Shown: positions 55,532 to 64,000 of the stretch, piece after piece
Layout: each line of letters opens with the position of its first letter
Numbering within the stretch: the stretch's first letter is position 1
Notes under the pieces: model-generated
Told to the model about the DNA's origin: nothing
The model's input: only the letters and a program-made list of their open reading frames with translations
The model's database searches: none
Assembly (NCBI GenBank): GCA_964539665.1
Contig: CAZIKB010000006.1
Location: 1-64,000 of the forward strand
Source of the DNA: CAZIKB01 sp964539665
Lineage (GTDB): Bacteria; Zhuqueibacterota; Zhuqueibacteria; Oceanimicrobiales; Oceanimicrobiaceae
Direction of reading: 5' to 3'
DNA: 64,000 nt
Translations under genes and position numbers: made by a program

Positions 55532-58500
55532 ATGAAGACATTAAAAATGAAAGCCTCCATATTTACGATCTTATTTTTGTCAACGTTGGTGGTATCTGTC
55601 TTTGGGCAGAGATCAAATCCATCCGCAAATAGACAATTTGTCGGGGCAAAAATAAGAATGGATAAATATGGTAGAGCACCAGTAGAAATCAGGTTTAAGA
55701 ATGGAAAGCAAAACTCTGTATCTTCTTTTTTCGAAGACTACAGAAAATCTTTTCCATTATCAACAGATAACGAGTTGATTGCTTTCAAAGTTAAAACTGA
55801 CAAACTTGGACAGACCCATCATCGTTTTACACAAAAATACAAAGGCATTGAGATAGATGGCATTCAGATTATACTTCATGAGAAAAAAGGTTTTGTTTTC
55901 TATGCAAATGGAAGGCTGATTCATGGTCTCAAATTAGAGGTCACTCCCACAATATCAGAAAATGAAGCTTTGCAAATAGCGTTAAATTATATAAATGCAG
56001 ACGCTTATATGTGGGAGAATGAATCCCAAGAGGCCTTTCTAAAACGGCTGGAGAAGGATGAAAATGCCACATTCTACCCGAAAGGTGAATTACGATTAAG
56101 TTCGGGAAAAAAAGAAGCCATAAGAGAAAACTTCAGTTTAGTATATCGATTTGATATTTATGCAGAAAAGCCTTTAGGGAGACATTACGTGTACATTGAC
56201 GCGAAAACAGGGGAGGTCGTCAATAGTATTGATCGGATACATCACTCAGATGTTGCTGGTACGGGCTTAACGCTTTACAATGGTTCTCAGAATATAACCA
56301 TAGATAGTTTTGCCGGCGGTTATCGATTACGTGAAGCAGGCAGAGGTGGAGGCATCGAAACCTGGGATATGCAAAACGGTACGAATTATGGCGCTGCAGT
56401 TGATTTTGATGATACAGACACAGATTTTACCGATGCAAATGACCAGGCTGGCGTAAGTGCACATTGGGCAACCGAATATACTTATGACTATTATCTAAAT
56501 GAGCATAGTAGAAACAGTGTTGATGATGCAGGGCTAACATTACTTTCTTATGTACACTATGATGTTGCTTATAATAATGCCTATTGGAATGGATCATTTA
56601 TGACCTATGGCGATGGTGACGGTTCAACCTTTACGCCCTTGGTGTGTATAGATGTAGTTGCACATGAAATTACGCATGGTGTGACAGATTATTCAGCAGA
56701 TTTAATCTATTCCTATGAATCAGGCGCATTAAACGAATCATTTAGCGATGTATTTGGTACCACAGTAGAGTTTTATATAGAAGGTGCGGGCGGAGACTGG
56801 CTTATCGGGGAAGATATTTATGTGCCTGGGGGTGGTACCAGTGGTATGCGATCCATGGAAAATCCTAATGCCAATGGCGATCCGGATACCTACTTTGGAA
56901 ATTACTGGTATTCTGGTTCTGGTGATAATGGAGGAGTTCATACGAATAGCGGTGTACAAAACTTTTGGTTTTACTTATTAACTGTGGGTGGCAGCGGCAC
57001 GAATGACAACGGCGATCCTTATTCGGTTACTGGAATTGGCATGGATAATGCCGCAGCCATCGCCTATCGTAATTTAACAGTATATTTGGGGCCGAGTTCA
57101 AATTATTATGCTGCCAGAGACGGTGCTATAAATGCTGCTATAGATCTATTTGGTGACGGCTCTACACAACACCAGGCGGTTATGGACGCCTGGGATGCGG
57201 TAGGAGTTTATGAGTCACTGCCAGCGGAAGGTATTTTAGTCTGGGAAGGTGTTCTTAGTGGTCAGGATTACAGTGGTGCTTTTATTGATGCTTACCTGAC
57301 AGGTGCAGGTTTTACCAATGTCACCTACACCAATATGTTCCCTCCCTCATTAATTGGTTATGATGCTGTATTCTTGTCATTTGGTAATTTTAGCAATAAT
57401 TATACCGCTTTCAACGATGGTATGGCCTCAGCGGTAGAGGCATATCTGAATGAAGGCGGAAAGGTGTACCTGGAAGGCGGTGATGCCTTAGGGTTTAATC
57501 AAAGTTGGAATACAGTGTTGCATGGACTATTTGGTTTGTCCGCAGCTTCGGATGGCAGTACCAATATCATTGATGGTTTGGAAGGCCAGCCTGGCGCCTT
57601 AACAGAGGGTATGTTATTTACTTCCTCGACACAGGTGGGGAATGGCTTTATTGATCAATATTCTCCTGGCAGCGGGACGCTGGCGTTTGTTGAAAGCAGT
57701 TATGGCAATGTAGGAGTCCAGTATGCGCCATTACTTGGCCAAAGGACCTTCTGCTTTTCTTATGCTTTAGCAGAATTAACAGATGGCACTTCACCAAGTA
57801 CAAGATCGGATCTAATGGCTGGAATACTTGATTTATTTGACCTTGGAGGTACTTCTCCCGATCCACCAATTATCAGTGTAACACCTGATGAATTTGATGA
57901 GTCCTTACCATTGGGTGGAAACGTGACACGAACTATGAACATCAGTAACGTGGCCAGTACTGGAGCGTCGGATTTAAATTTCATGATTGTAGATATCGAA
58001 ACGAGCTCTCCTTTAACCGCAGCCAATATCCAGATAAAGAAGCCCAATCAGAGAAAAGGTGTTTCGGACGCTAACAATTACAGCAAGATTGACTTTAATA
58101 AAATGGCTAATCAGTCAGACCATGTATGGCCACAGTTTAAAGGTGCTGCTACGGCTAACTTCTCGGACATAATTAAACGAGGTATGGTGCATGATGCTGC
58201 TGATTTAGGAGACATTTTGGAATCATTTCCGGCTCCAGCGAGTTTTCCAATGGGTGTGGCCTATGATCCGGATTTCGATGCCGTATGGGTTACTAATGAA
58301 GAAACACCTGCTAATATTTATTTATTAGAGATACTACCGCCACACAGTATTTTAACGACGATAAACTTAGATGGAATTGGCCTGGCAAATAGTGTAAATG
58401 GGATTGCTGTTGTGGGTGATCTATTGTACCTCACAGACTATAATGGCGATTTGTCGGCTTTTGATGATCATATCTTTACTGTTAATAAGAATTCTGGCGC

Positions 58501-61500
58501 CCTGGGAGATGTGTGGCATACAGACGGCGTTTTGAATCCGAATACCAGTGACACCATTGGTCAGATACTGGGAATCGCCTGGACCGGCGTCGGAATGACC
58601 TTTTATGTGGTCAATAATATCGATGCTGTGATTCGCGAAATAGAATTAACACCTGGTGGAGGTAACTGGGTAACTTTATCAACCACGCCGTCCCCAAGTG
58701 GCGCTCCTTTAGCAGGTATAGACCATGATCCGACGAGCTCCTTCTGGGTGTCGGACGCGATGAATGCAACAACTACCTTTAAATTAGATGATGATTTAAA
58801 TGTGTTAGAGTCTTTTGGCAATCCTGGTACTGCGTCTTTAGGAATTTCTTCTTTGCAGAACGGCACTCTATGGATGAGTGATTTTGGTGTTGATTTACTC
58901 TATGTTATTGATGCGCCTCAGGATGCATTGTGGTTGACAGAGGCTCCATCTATTGGTTCAGTTGAACCTGGCAGTACCTTACCAATTGATGTGATTTTTA
59001 ATGCCACTGGACTTGTTGAAGGCGACTACTATGCTGACATTCGTATTAGTTGCAATGATCCCCTGAATCCAATTGTGACAATTCCAGTTCACCTTAATGT
59101 TTATACAGGATTTCCACCTGATATTGATGTATCGCCGACGTCATTTACTTTTGATGTGCCTGTGGGTGGCACGGACAACGATGTATTGACGATTTCGAAC
59201 GTCGCGGCCCCAGGATCGGATGCCCTTAATTGGAGCATCACCGAGGGCGGTTTGACGCTACAATTAAGCAGTGGGAAAGAGTTGCCGGTCAAGGTGCAAA
59301 CACGCCCAACAGAATCTTCTTCTGGGAAAAGATTGGTAGAATCTTCGGCAGCGGTGGCTTTGCTTGAAGATGCACCGGAGTACGGCGCTGCTGTTAGCGT
59401 AGGGCCAGAATGTTCCACTGGTGAGATCCATGACGACGGTACAGTCGAAAATGGCTATGGCTGGACCACCCTCGTTACAGATGGACGGAATGTGGAGCTG
59501 TTTAACCCGGGCCCGTTTCCCTTTAACTACACCCAGGTTTGTATCTCCTGGACACGGATTGGAGCCGATAGCGACATTGATTTCAATATCCAGGTCTACG
59601 ATGACGATGGGCTGGGCGGTGCACCAGGCACTTTACTGGCTTCCATCCCGGCAACCGCTACCGGCGTACCAGTCTGGCCAAATGTGGCCTTTTACGACTT
59701 CGATGTTACCGGGTTGGTTCCACCGATTAACAACCCAACTGTCTACATTGGTGCACAATTGAATCCAACGGCAGAGCAGGATTTCTTCATCTGTGCCGAT
59801 GAGAGCCCGACCACCTCTTTACAAGTCGGTTATGGTGGAAATGACCTCGATGGTTTCTGGATCCCATTGCAGAACTTTTTTCCCGACTATAGAGCCATGT
59901 TCATCCGTGCCGAGGGAAGTGGTGTGAGCCCAGGTTGTGACTGGCTTACCGAAGCCCCCACCAGTGGTTCAATACCAGCTGGCAGCAGCCGGGACGTAGA
60001 TATTACTGTAGTTGCAACCGGAATGGGCATCGGATCCTATGATTGCAATATAATTATCGTATCAAATGACCCGGATGAAAATCCGGTTACGGTTCCAGTA
60101 ACACTAAATGTACATCCCATAGCATCTGATGCTGTGATCTGGCAGCCTTCGGTAGAAATAACTACACCTCAAGGAGTAATTGACCGGGCAGCTGAGACGC
60201 GAGGGCAAGAACTTACTCAAGAGGAGGCTCGAAGAATGCTTGACGAGCAGTTACTGAGTCAGGAAGCCATTGAAGCCGCACTTAATGATCTGGGAATAAC
60301 TAACCAGACTGTCAGTGATATCATTCCATTAGATTTGTCAACGGTCAAGTATTTATTCGTGATATTAGGTCAATCCCCGATCAATCATGTTATTCTTTCT
60401 GGAAGTGCGGAAGCTTCAAAGATAGAGAACTACATTATTTCCGCTGGAGGTAAGGTATATATGGAAGGCGGTGATGTCTGGTACAGGGACCCGATTATGT
60501 TAAGTGCACACGATTTTGGAGCGATATTTGGGATTAACGGAATCGATGATGGTGCCGCTGGCGGTGAATTCAATACTATTGTTGGCTCAAACTTTGCGTT
60601 AGAACAGGATTTCGTTTATGCAGGTGGTGATAACTATCCTGATCATATCGAATCAGTTAGTGCTGGCTTTTTAGTGCACTCGAATGATGCACCACCATTT
60701 GATTGTGGTGTAGCAAACCCATTAGGATTAGGACCACCTGAGGTGCCGCGCACCATTGGAACATCTTTTGAATTTGGCCAACTGGTTAACGGTATTTCGC
60801 CTGCCACCAGGACTGAACTGATGGCCAACTATATCCAATTCTTCAATGAAGGCCATCCAGGGGGAGCGCCTTTTAACGCTCTAATCTGGATTCCTGAAGA
60901 TGTCCTTGAGCCGGATTTAGCTCGTAAGGCACAACAACGCGAGCTGTCATTGGAGCAGGTACAAGCTATTGCGCATGTTACTACCAGCCACGATTCATTG
61001 CAAGCGGCTTTAGAGTCCAAAGGCAAAACCGTCGAAGTCACAAATATCCTGACCACCAAGAATCTTGCGGACTACGACTACGTCTTCGTGGTTCTTGGAA
61101 TTTTCCCGAACAATCATGTCATTAGGGCTGGTGATCCGGAGGCGACGCAGCTTGAGAACCACCTGGCCGCAGGCGGTGAGCTTTATATGGAGGGTGGTGA
61201 CATGTGGTATTTTGATCCAGTTATTCTGGGAGCCCATGATTTTGGTCCCAGCTTTGCGATCAATGCCACCCATGATGGCTTTGATGATCTGAAGACAATA
61301 CTTGCTTCATGTGTTGTTACGGGAATGGACTTCATTTACAAAGGGCAGAACAATTTTATCGACCATATCGCTGCCCTGGAAGGTGCCTGTACGTTACATT
61401 ACAACGACACGCCTTCCTACGGAGTTGGGGTTGCCCATGACAATCCAATAACATACAAGACAATAGGCAATTCCTTCGAATTTGGCGGTCTGGAAGACAA

Positions 61501-62257
61501 CAGCATCCCAGGGGCAACCACGAAAGTTGAATTGATGGCCCAATACCTGGACTTTTTTGACAATGGATTAGATACACCTGGTGGACAAGTGTATGCACAG
61601 GTTAGCAGTCCACCAACTTTCTTTACAGGTTGTTCAATTACAGTACCCGTGATCATTGATGTTTCCGCGACCGAACCTGCAGAGCTGCTTGGCGCTTATA
61701 ATGCAAAGCTGAATTGGGATCCCACATTGCTGGAATACTTGGGCTATGTAGATGGTAGTCCTCCATTTAACGATCCTATTGTATCTGAGGATAATACAGA
61801 TTCAGGTGAGTTAGCATTTGGCCAATTTAGTACTACTACTGGTGCTGGAGGAGAGGTCAATGTGATTAATTTGGAGTTTAACGTGGTTGGCGATGCCGGT
61901 TTGAGTGGAGTTTTAAATGTGAGCTTCTCTGAAATGATAGCGTTTGGGACTTACAGCAACCTTTTGCCGATAACAGTGACTGAAGATGCCAACTTTGAAA
62001 CTGAGCTTGGATGTCTTTTAGGAGATGTTACTAACGACAATAAAGTTAATATGTTTGATGCGTTTGTTATTGCAAATTATGCAGTAGGGAATACGATTCC
62101 TGCTGAGTTCTTAGAACGTATTGAACAAGGCTGCGGGGACGTAACCCTTGATGGCCTTACTCGAATATTTGATGCATTTGTTATTGCAAATTATGCAGTA
62201 GGGAATGATATCCCAGTGGAATTCCCAGTGGGTGAGCCGCTCTGTCCTGAAGAATAG
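55532..62257 (+). CDS. Giant secreted M4 thermolysin-like protease with GGD modules, cohesin and dockerin
   Basis: 2241 residues; GGGAG eight bases before ATG 55532. Signal peptide to ~26; FTP-type propeptide (~40-180). M4 domain has VVAHEITHGVTDYSADLIYS (~375-395), GALNESFSDVFG (third ligand) and the C-terminal GGVHTNSGVQNFWFYLL His region, ending ~560. Then GGD module 1 (~567-773), a Hydin/ASPM-like beta domain, a propeller-like region (~885-1125), further beta-sandwiches (~1190-1525), GGD modules 2 (~1533-1773) and 3 (~1780-2016), cohesin (~2017-2153) and dockerin (~2160-2241; GDVTNDNKVNMFDAFVIANY). No T9SS tail. Second cassette of the set. Confidence 0.9.
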   Translation: MKTLKMKASIFTILFLSTLVVSVFGQRSNPSANRQFVGAKIRMDKYGRAPVEIRFKNGKQNSVSSFFEDYRKSFPLSTDNELIAFKVKTDKLGQTHHRFTQKYKGIEIDGIQIILHEKKGFVFYANGRLIHGLKLEVTPTISENEALQIALNYINADAYMWENESQEAFLKRLEKDENATFYPKGELRLSSGKKEAIRENFSLVYRFDIYAEKPLGRHYVYIDAKTGEVVNSIDRIHHSDVAGTGLTLYNGSQNITIDSFAGGYRLREAGRGGGIETWDMQNGTNYGAAVDFDDTDTDFTDANDQAGVSAHWATEYTYDYYLNEHSRNSVDDAGLTLLSYVHYDVAYNNAYWNGSFMTYGDGDGSTFTPLVCIDVVAHEITHGVTDYSADLIYSYESGALNESFSDVFGTTVEFYIEGAGGDWLIGEDIYVPGGGTSGMRSMENPNANGDPDTYFGNYWYSGSGDNGGVHTNSGVQNFWFYLLTVGGSGTNDNGDPYSVTGIGMDNAAAIAYRNLTVYLGPSSNYYAARDGAINAAIDLFGDGSTQHQAVMDAWDAVGVYESLPAEGILVWEGVLSGQDYSGAFIDAYLTGAGFTNVTYTNMFPPSLIGYDAVFLSFGNFSNNYTAFNDGMASAVEAYLNEGGKVYLEGGDALGFNQSWNTVLHGLFGLSAASDGSTNIIDGLEGQPGALTEGMLFTSSTQVGNGFIDQYSPGSGTLAFVESSYGNVGVQYAPLLGQRTFCFSYALAELTDGTSPSTRSDLMAGILDLFDLGGTSPDPPIISVTPDEFDESLPLGGNVTRTMNISNVASTGASDLNFMIVDIETSSPLTAANIQIKKPNQRKGVSDANNYSKIDFNKMANQSDHVWPQFKGAATANFSDIIKRGMVHDAADLGDILESFPAPASFPMGVAYDPDFDAVWVTNEETPANIYLLEILPPHSILTTINLDGIGLANSVNGIAVVGDLLYLTDYNGDLSAFDDHIFTVNKNSGALGDVWHTDGVLNPNTSDTIGQILGIAWTGVGMTFYVVNNIDAVIREIELTPGGGNWVTLSTTPSPSGAPLAGIDHDPTSSFWVSDAMNATTTFKLDDDLNVLESFGNPGTASLGISSLQNGTLWMSDFGVDLLYVIDAPQDALWLTEAPSIGSVEPGSTLPIDVIFNATGLVEGDYYADIRISCNDPLNPIVTIPVHLNVYTGFPPDIDVSPTSFTFDVPVGGTDNDVLTISNVAAPGSDALNWSITEGGLTLQLSSGKELPVKVQTRPTESSSGKRLVESSAAVALLEDAPEYGAAVSVGPECSTGEIHDDGTVENGYGWTTLVTDGRNVELFNPGPFPFNYTQVCISWTRIGADSDIDFNIQVYDDDGLGGAPGTLLASIPATATGVPVWPNVAFYDFDVTGLVPPINNPTVYIGAQLNPTAEQDFFICADESPTTSLQVGYGGNDLDGFWIPLQNFFPDYRAMFIRAEGSGVSPGCDWLTEAPTSGSIPAGSSRDVDITVVATGMGIGSYDCNIIIVSNDPDENPVTVPVTLNVHPIASDAVIWQPSVEITTPQGVIDRAAETRGQELTQEEARRMLDEQLLSQEAIEAALNDLGITNQTVSDIIPLDLSTVKYLFVILGQSPINHVILSGSAEASKIENYIISAGGKVYMEGGDVWYRDPIMLSAHDFGAIFGINGIDDGAAGGEFNTIVGSNFALEQDFVYAGGDNYPDHIESVSAGFLVHSNDAPPFDCGVANPLGLGPPEVPRTIGTSFEFGQLVNGISPATRTELMANYIQFFNEGHPGGAPFNALIWIPEDVLEPDLARKAQQRELSLEQVQAIAHVTTSHDSLQAALESKGKTVEVTNILTTKNLADYDYVFVVLGIFPNNHVIRAGDPEATQLENHLAAGGELYMEGGDMWYFDPVILGAHDFGPSFAINATHDGFDDLKTILASCVVTGMDFIYKGQNNFIDHIAALEGACTLHYNDTPSYGVGVAHDNPITYKTIGNSFEFGGLEDNSIPGATTKVELMAQYLDFFDNGLDTPGGQVYAQVSSPPTFFTGCSITVPVIIDVSATEPAELLGAYNAKLNWDPTLLEYLGYVDGSPPFNDPIVSEDNTDSGELAFGQFSTTTGAGGEVNVINLEFNVVGDAGLSGVLNVSFSEMIAFGTYSNLLPITVTEDANFETELGCLLGDVTNDNKVNMFDAFVIANYAVGNTIPAEFLERIEQGCGDVTLDGLTRIFDAFVIANYAVGNDIPVEFPVGEPLCPEE

Positions 62258-62280
62258 ATTCAACTACCTCGGTTGTTTAA

Positions 62281-62313
62281 AAGTGAGACTCACTTTCAAA
62301 GTGAGTCTCACTT
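62281..62313 (+). terminator. Perfect 16-bp hairpin between dockerin peptidase and cohesin genes
   Basis: AAGTGAGACTCACTTT (62281-62296) and AAAGTGAGTCTCACTT (62298-62313) are perfect reverse complements around one base. It lies 24 bases after the stop of the giant protease; no T-run follows. Counterpart of the hairpin at 54470. Confidence 0.8.
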
Positions 62314-62345
62314 ATCATAATAACAATTACGGAGAATTGCGGATA

Positions 62346-63136
62346 TTGAAAATCTATTTTGTCTTTTTCTAACGATTGTATGTATGTTAAATATCGTGCC
62401 TAAAAAGATCACAGCACAAACGATTAAAGTAATCATCGTTCCTTCAACAGGGGCGCCACAGCCCGGGGACACTCTAAAGGTTGCAATCAATGTGGATATG
62501 TCGGAGATAAATGAACTTTTGGGCGGTTTCAATGCCACTCTAACCTGGAGCGCGGATACTCTTCATTATCTTGAACATAGGGGCGCCACTACTGAAGGTT
62601 TTACCAATCCTATCGTTAATGAACAAAAGGCTTCAGAGGGTCGGTTAACCTTTGGTAATTTTAATACTCAGGGCATGGGCGGGATTATCAACATATTGAA
62701 TGTGCGTTATTTGTTGGTTAGCGCTTCTGAAGCTATTCTCAGCTTAAAATTGGAATTTTCAGAGATGGTGGCAGCGCAAACATTTGTTAATCTGTTACCT
62801 TTTATTAAGATAATTGTAACCGACGTTGATGAACTGCATCAGGTTATCAGAATTCCTGGAGAATACCAGTTGTGGCAAAATTATCCCAATCCCTTTAACA
62901 GCAGAACCAACATTACCTTTACACTGCCGCAAGCCAGTAATGTCAATATCGCAATTTACAATATCTTAGGAAAAAAATTGCGAACCTTAGTGGATGCTCC
63001 GAAAGCTCCAGGGCGCTACCGATTGAGCTGGCAGGGAACTGATGAAAACGAAATAAATTTATCTTCGGGAATATACATCTGTCGAATTATAGCAGGTAAC
63101 TTCAAAGCGGAAAAGACTATGCTTTATATCAAATGA
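62346..63136 (+). CDS. Small cohesin protein with T9SS tail; signal peptide frameshifted
   Basis: The clean frame from ATG 62384 gives 250 residues: a cohesin-like domain (~20-140; QPGDTLKVAINVDMSEINEL, LLGGFNATLTWSADTLHYLE, IINILNVRYLLV) and a T9SS tail (NYPNPFNSRTNITFTLPQAS ... KKLRTLVD... SGIYICRI... KTMLYIK). That start leaves no signal peptide. A TTG at 62346 with GGAG upstream reads MKIYFVFF then stop; adding one T in the run at 62364-62368 joins it to LTIVCMLNIVPKKITAQ, a normal signal peptide. So the gene is probably full length, with a one-base deletion, slippage site or sequence error. Same design as the gene at 54542. Confidence 0.75.
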
Positions 63137-63478
63137 GATATGATTAAAAAAGATAATAATTTTAATTTTAACTTAAATATTTTTCAGCATAACTAAGATG
63201 TAGAACGTAGAATAGTGATGTATGGTGTAAAATGTTTAAATCTGTAAAAATATGGGGGATCTGGCAGTAAACAATAAGAATAATTAAAAAACTAAGAATT
63301 TCCTTTACATACTGTTTTTAATCCAGAAAGCGTGTTTTTACTTTATTAAGCTGGTTAATATTGCCTTCTAATGAATGCTGGCCGGTCAGTATTTTTCTGG
63401 CAATATTATATGGCAGCATTAATTCATTATAGAGAACTTTTAATTCATAAAATTTTTATTCAACACGAGGAGGCCACT
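63137..63478. other. Gene-free AT-rich stretch before the third cohesin gene
   Basis: No gene seen. AT-rich, with a GAGGAGG ribosome site at its right end. No hairpin comparable to those at 54470 and 62281 was recognised. Confidence 0.5.
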
Positions 63479-64000
63479 ATGAAAAAATTAAATTTTTTTT
63501 TGTTCAAGTCTGTAGTATGTTTGTTTATTATTAGTTCTGCCACTTTTCTTTTAAACACCCAGAGTTATGCACAAGTAGTTGGTGAAGTAATAGCTACTGT
63601 TGTTCCAAGTGATGACAATCCACCCCAATACGATGTGATTACTGTATCAATCAATGTCGACATGAGTGGAGTTCCAGATCCGGATAGTCTTTTAGGAGGC
63701 TACGGAGCCACCCTTGAATGGAATAAAGACGTCTTAACGTATTTGGGTCATTCAGGGGGGGACGACCCTTGGGGTGCACCAGTTCTTAGTGTCGACGACA
63801 TAAGCATTGGTCTTGTTGGTTTTGGTCAATTCATTACTTCTGGTTACATCGGCGGTGATATAAACGTTATAAATTTTAGTTTCCGTGCGGATGGGGAACC
63901 GGGCACCAACTCAGTACTGGATTTACAGGTTTTGGAAATGAATAGCTCTTCTTATAAGGACCTAACTAACATAGTAACCTCCAACGATTCTTCAGTAACA
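63479..64000 (+). CDS. Cohesin-domain secreted protein, cut by the window end
   Basis: 174 codons are visible from ATG 63479, which follows GAGGAGG. Signal peptide (FFLFKSVVCLFIISSATFLL...SYAQ) and a cohesin-like domain (TVVPSDDNPPQYDVITVSIN, SLLGGYGATLEWNKDVLTYL, GGDINVINFSFRADGEPG). This is the third cohesin gene with this beginning; whether it ends in a T9SS tail or dockerin lies outside the window. Confidence 0.82.
   Translation, partial: MKKLNFFLFKSVVCLFIISSATFLLNTQSYAQVVGEVIATVVPSDDNPPQYDVITVSINVDMSGVPDPDSLLGGYGATLEWNKDVLTYLGHSGGDDPWGAPVLSVDDISIGLVGFGQFITSGYIGGDINVINFSFRADGEPGTNSVLDLQVLEMNSSSYKDLTNIVTSNDSSVT

Noticed and set aside
62345..62347. ATT as the start codon of the second cohesin anchor, which would give a signal peptide in frame
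   Set aside because: ATT starts are very rare; a one-base frameshift from TTG 62346 explains the same reading more simply.
50325..64000. True cellulosome for plant polysaccharides
   Set aside because: No glycoside hydrolase, carbohydrate esterase or cellulose-binding domain in the cassette genes; the enzyme modules seen are metallopeptidases.
1..64000. CRISPR arrays, rRNA genes, replication origin
   Set aside because: No regularly spaced direct repeats, rRNA-like sequence or DnaA-box cluster was recognised on reading; the only RNA gene seen is the tRNA-Val.

Overview
The window reads as a chromosome segment of a Gram-negative bacterium of the FCB group, most like candidate phylum KSB1 / Calditrichota. 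The clues are secreted proteins that end in a type IX secretion (T9SS type A) sorting domain with the NYPNPFN signature, response regulators carrying PATAN (DUF4388) domains, FG-GAP/ASPIC and Hydin-like extracellular modules, and moderately AT-rich DNA. The phylum call is inference: the window has no rRNA or ribosomal protein genes.

Layout. 1-8.5 kb (mostly minus strand): an M20 amidohydrolase, a small-protein/nucleotidyltransferase pair whose transferase is broken by one stop codon, and three tandem paralogous secreted alpha/beta-hydrolases. 8.6-15.3 kb (minus): a compact defence operon, transcribed dcm-type C5 methylase > GHKL/MORC-MutL ATPase > Z1 helicase > PD-(D/E)XK (DUF4420) nuclease > Vsr nuclease. 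15.4-25.4 kb: a rearranged accessory region with a Ser/Thr kinase-TolB-TPR protein, a BNR/sortilin-like secreted protein, short orphan genes, a GC-richer SLH-metzincin protease with a T9SS tail, three copies of a non-coding repeat, and a chimeric remnant joining a kinase start to the same protease tail. 25.4-29.4 kb (minus): SpoIIE/RsbU phosphatase, tag glycosylase, HEAT-cyclophilin lipoprotein. 29.5-43 kb (plus): Gfo/Idh/MocA oxidoreductase, NtrC-type regulator, a sigma-like/ZAS-like pair, two PATAN pseudo-receivers with degenerate MglA-like GTPase modules, then transsulfuration (cystathionine beta-synthase, cystathionine gamma-synthase/lyase), a gluzincin peptidase, threonylcarbamoyl-AMP synthase and a low-Mr phosphatase. 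A tRNA-Val follows on the minus strand.

43.5-64 kb (plus) is a surface-protein region: a 1527-residue M6-peptidase multidomain protein, an IS630 remnant, then a repeated cassette. Each cassette has a giant secreted metallopeptidase ending in cohesin plus dockerin, a strong hairpin, and a small protein made of signal peptide, cohesin and T9SS tail. Two cassettes are complete, and a further cohesin gene runs off the right edge. The peptidases lack a T9SS tail while the small cohesin proteins have one. The simplest reading is that the small proteins are T9SS-sorted surface anchors which hold the peptidases through cohesin-dockerin pairing: a cellulosome-like architecture that carries proteases and no visible glycoside hydrolase. 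This, the methylase-containing Z1/MORC defence operon, and the pseudo-receiver/pseudo-GTPase cluster are the most interesting systems seen.
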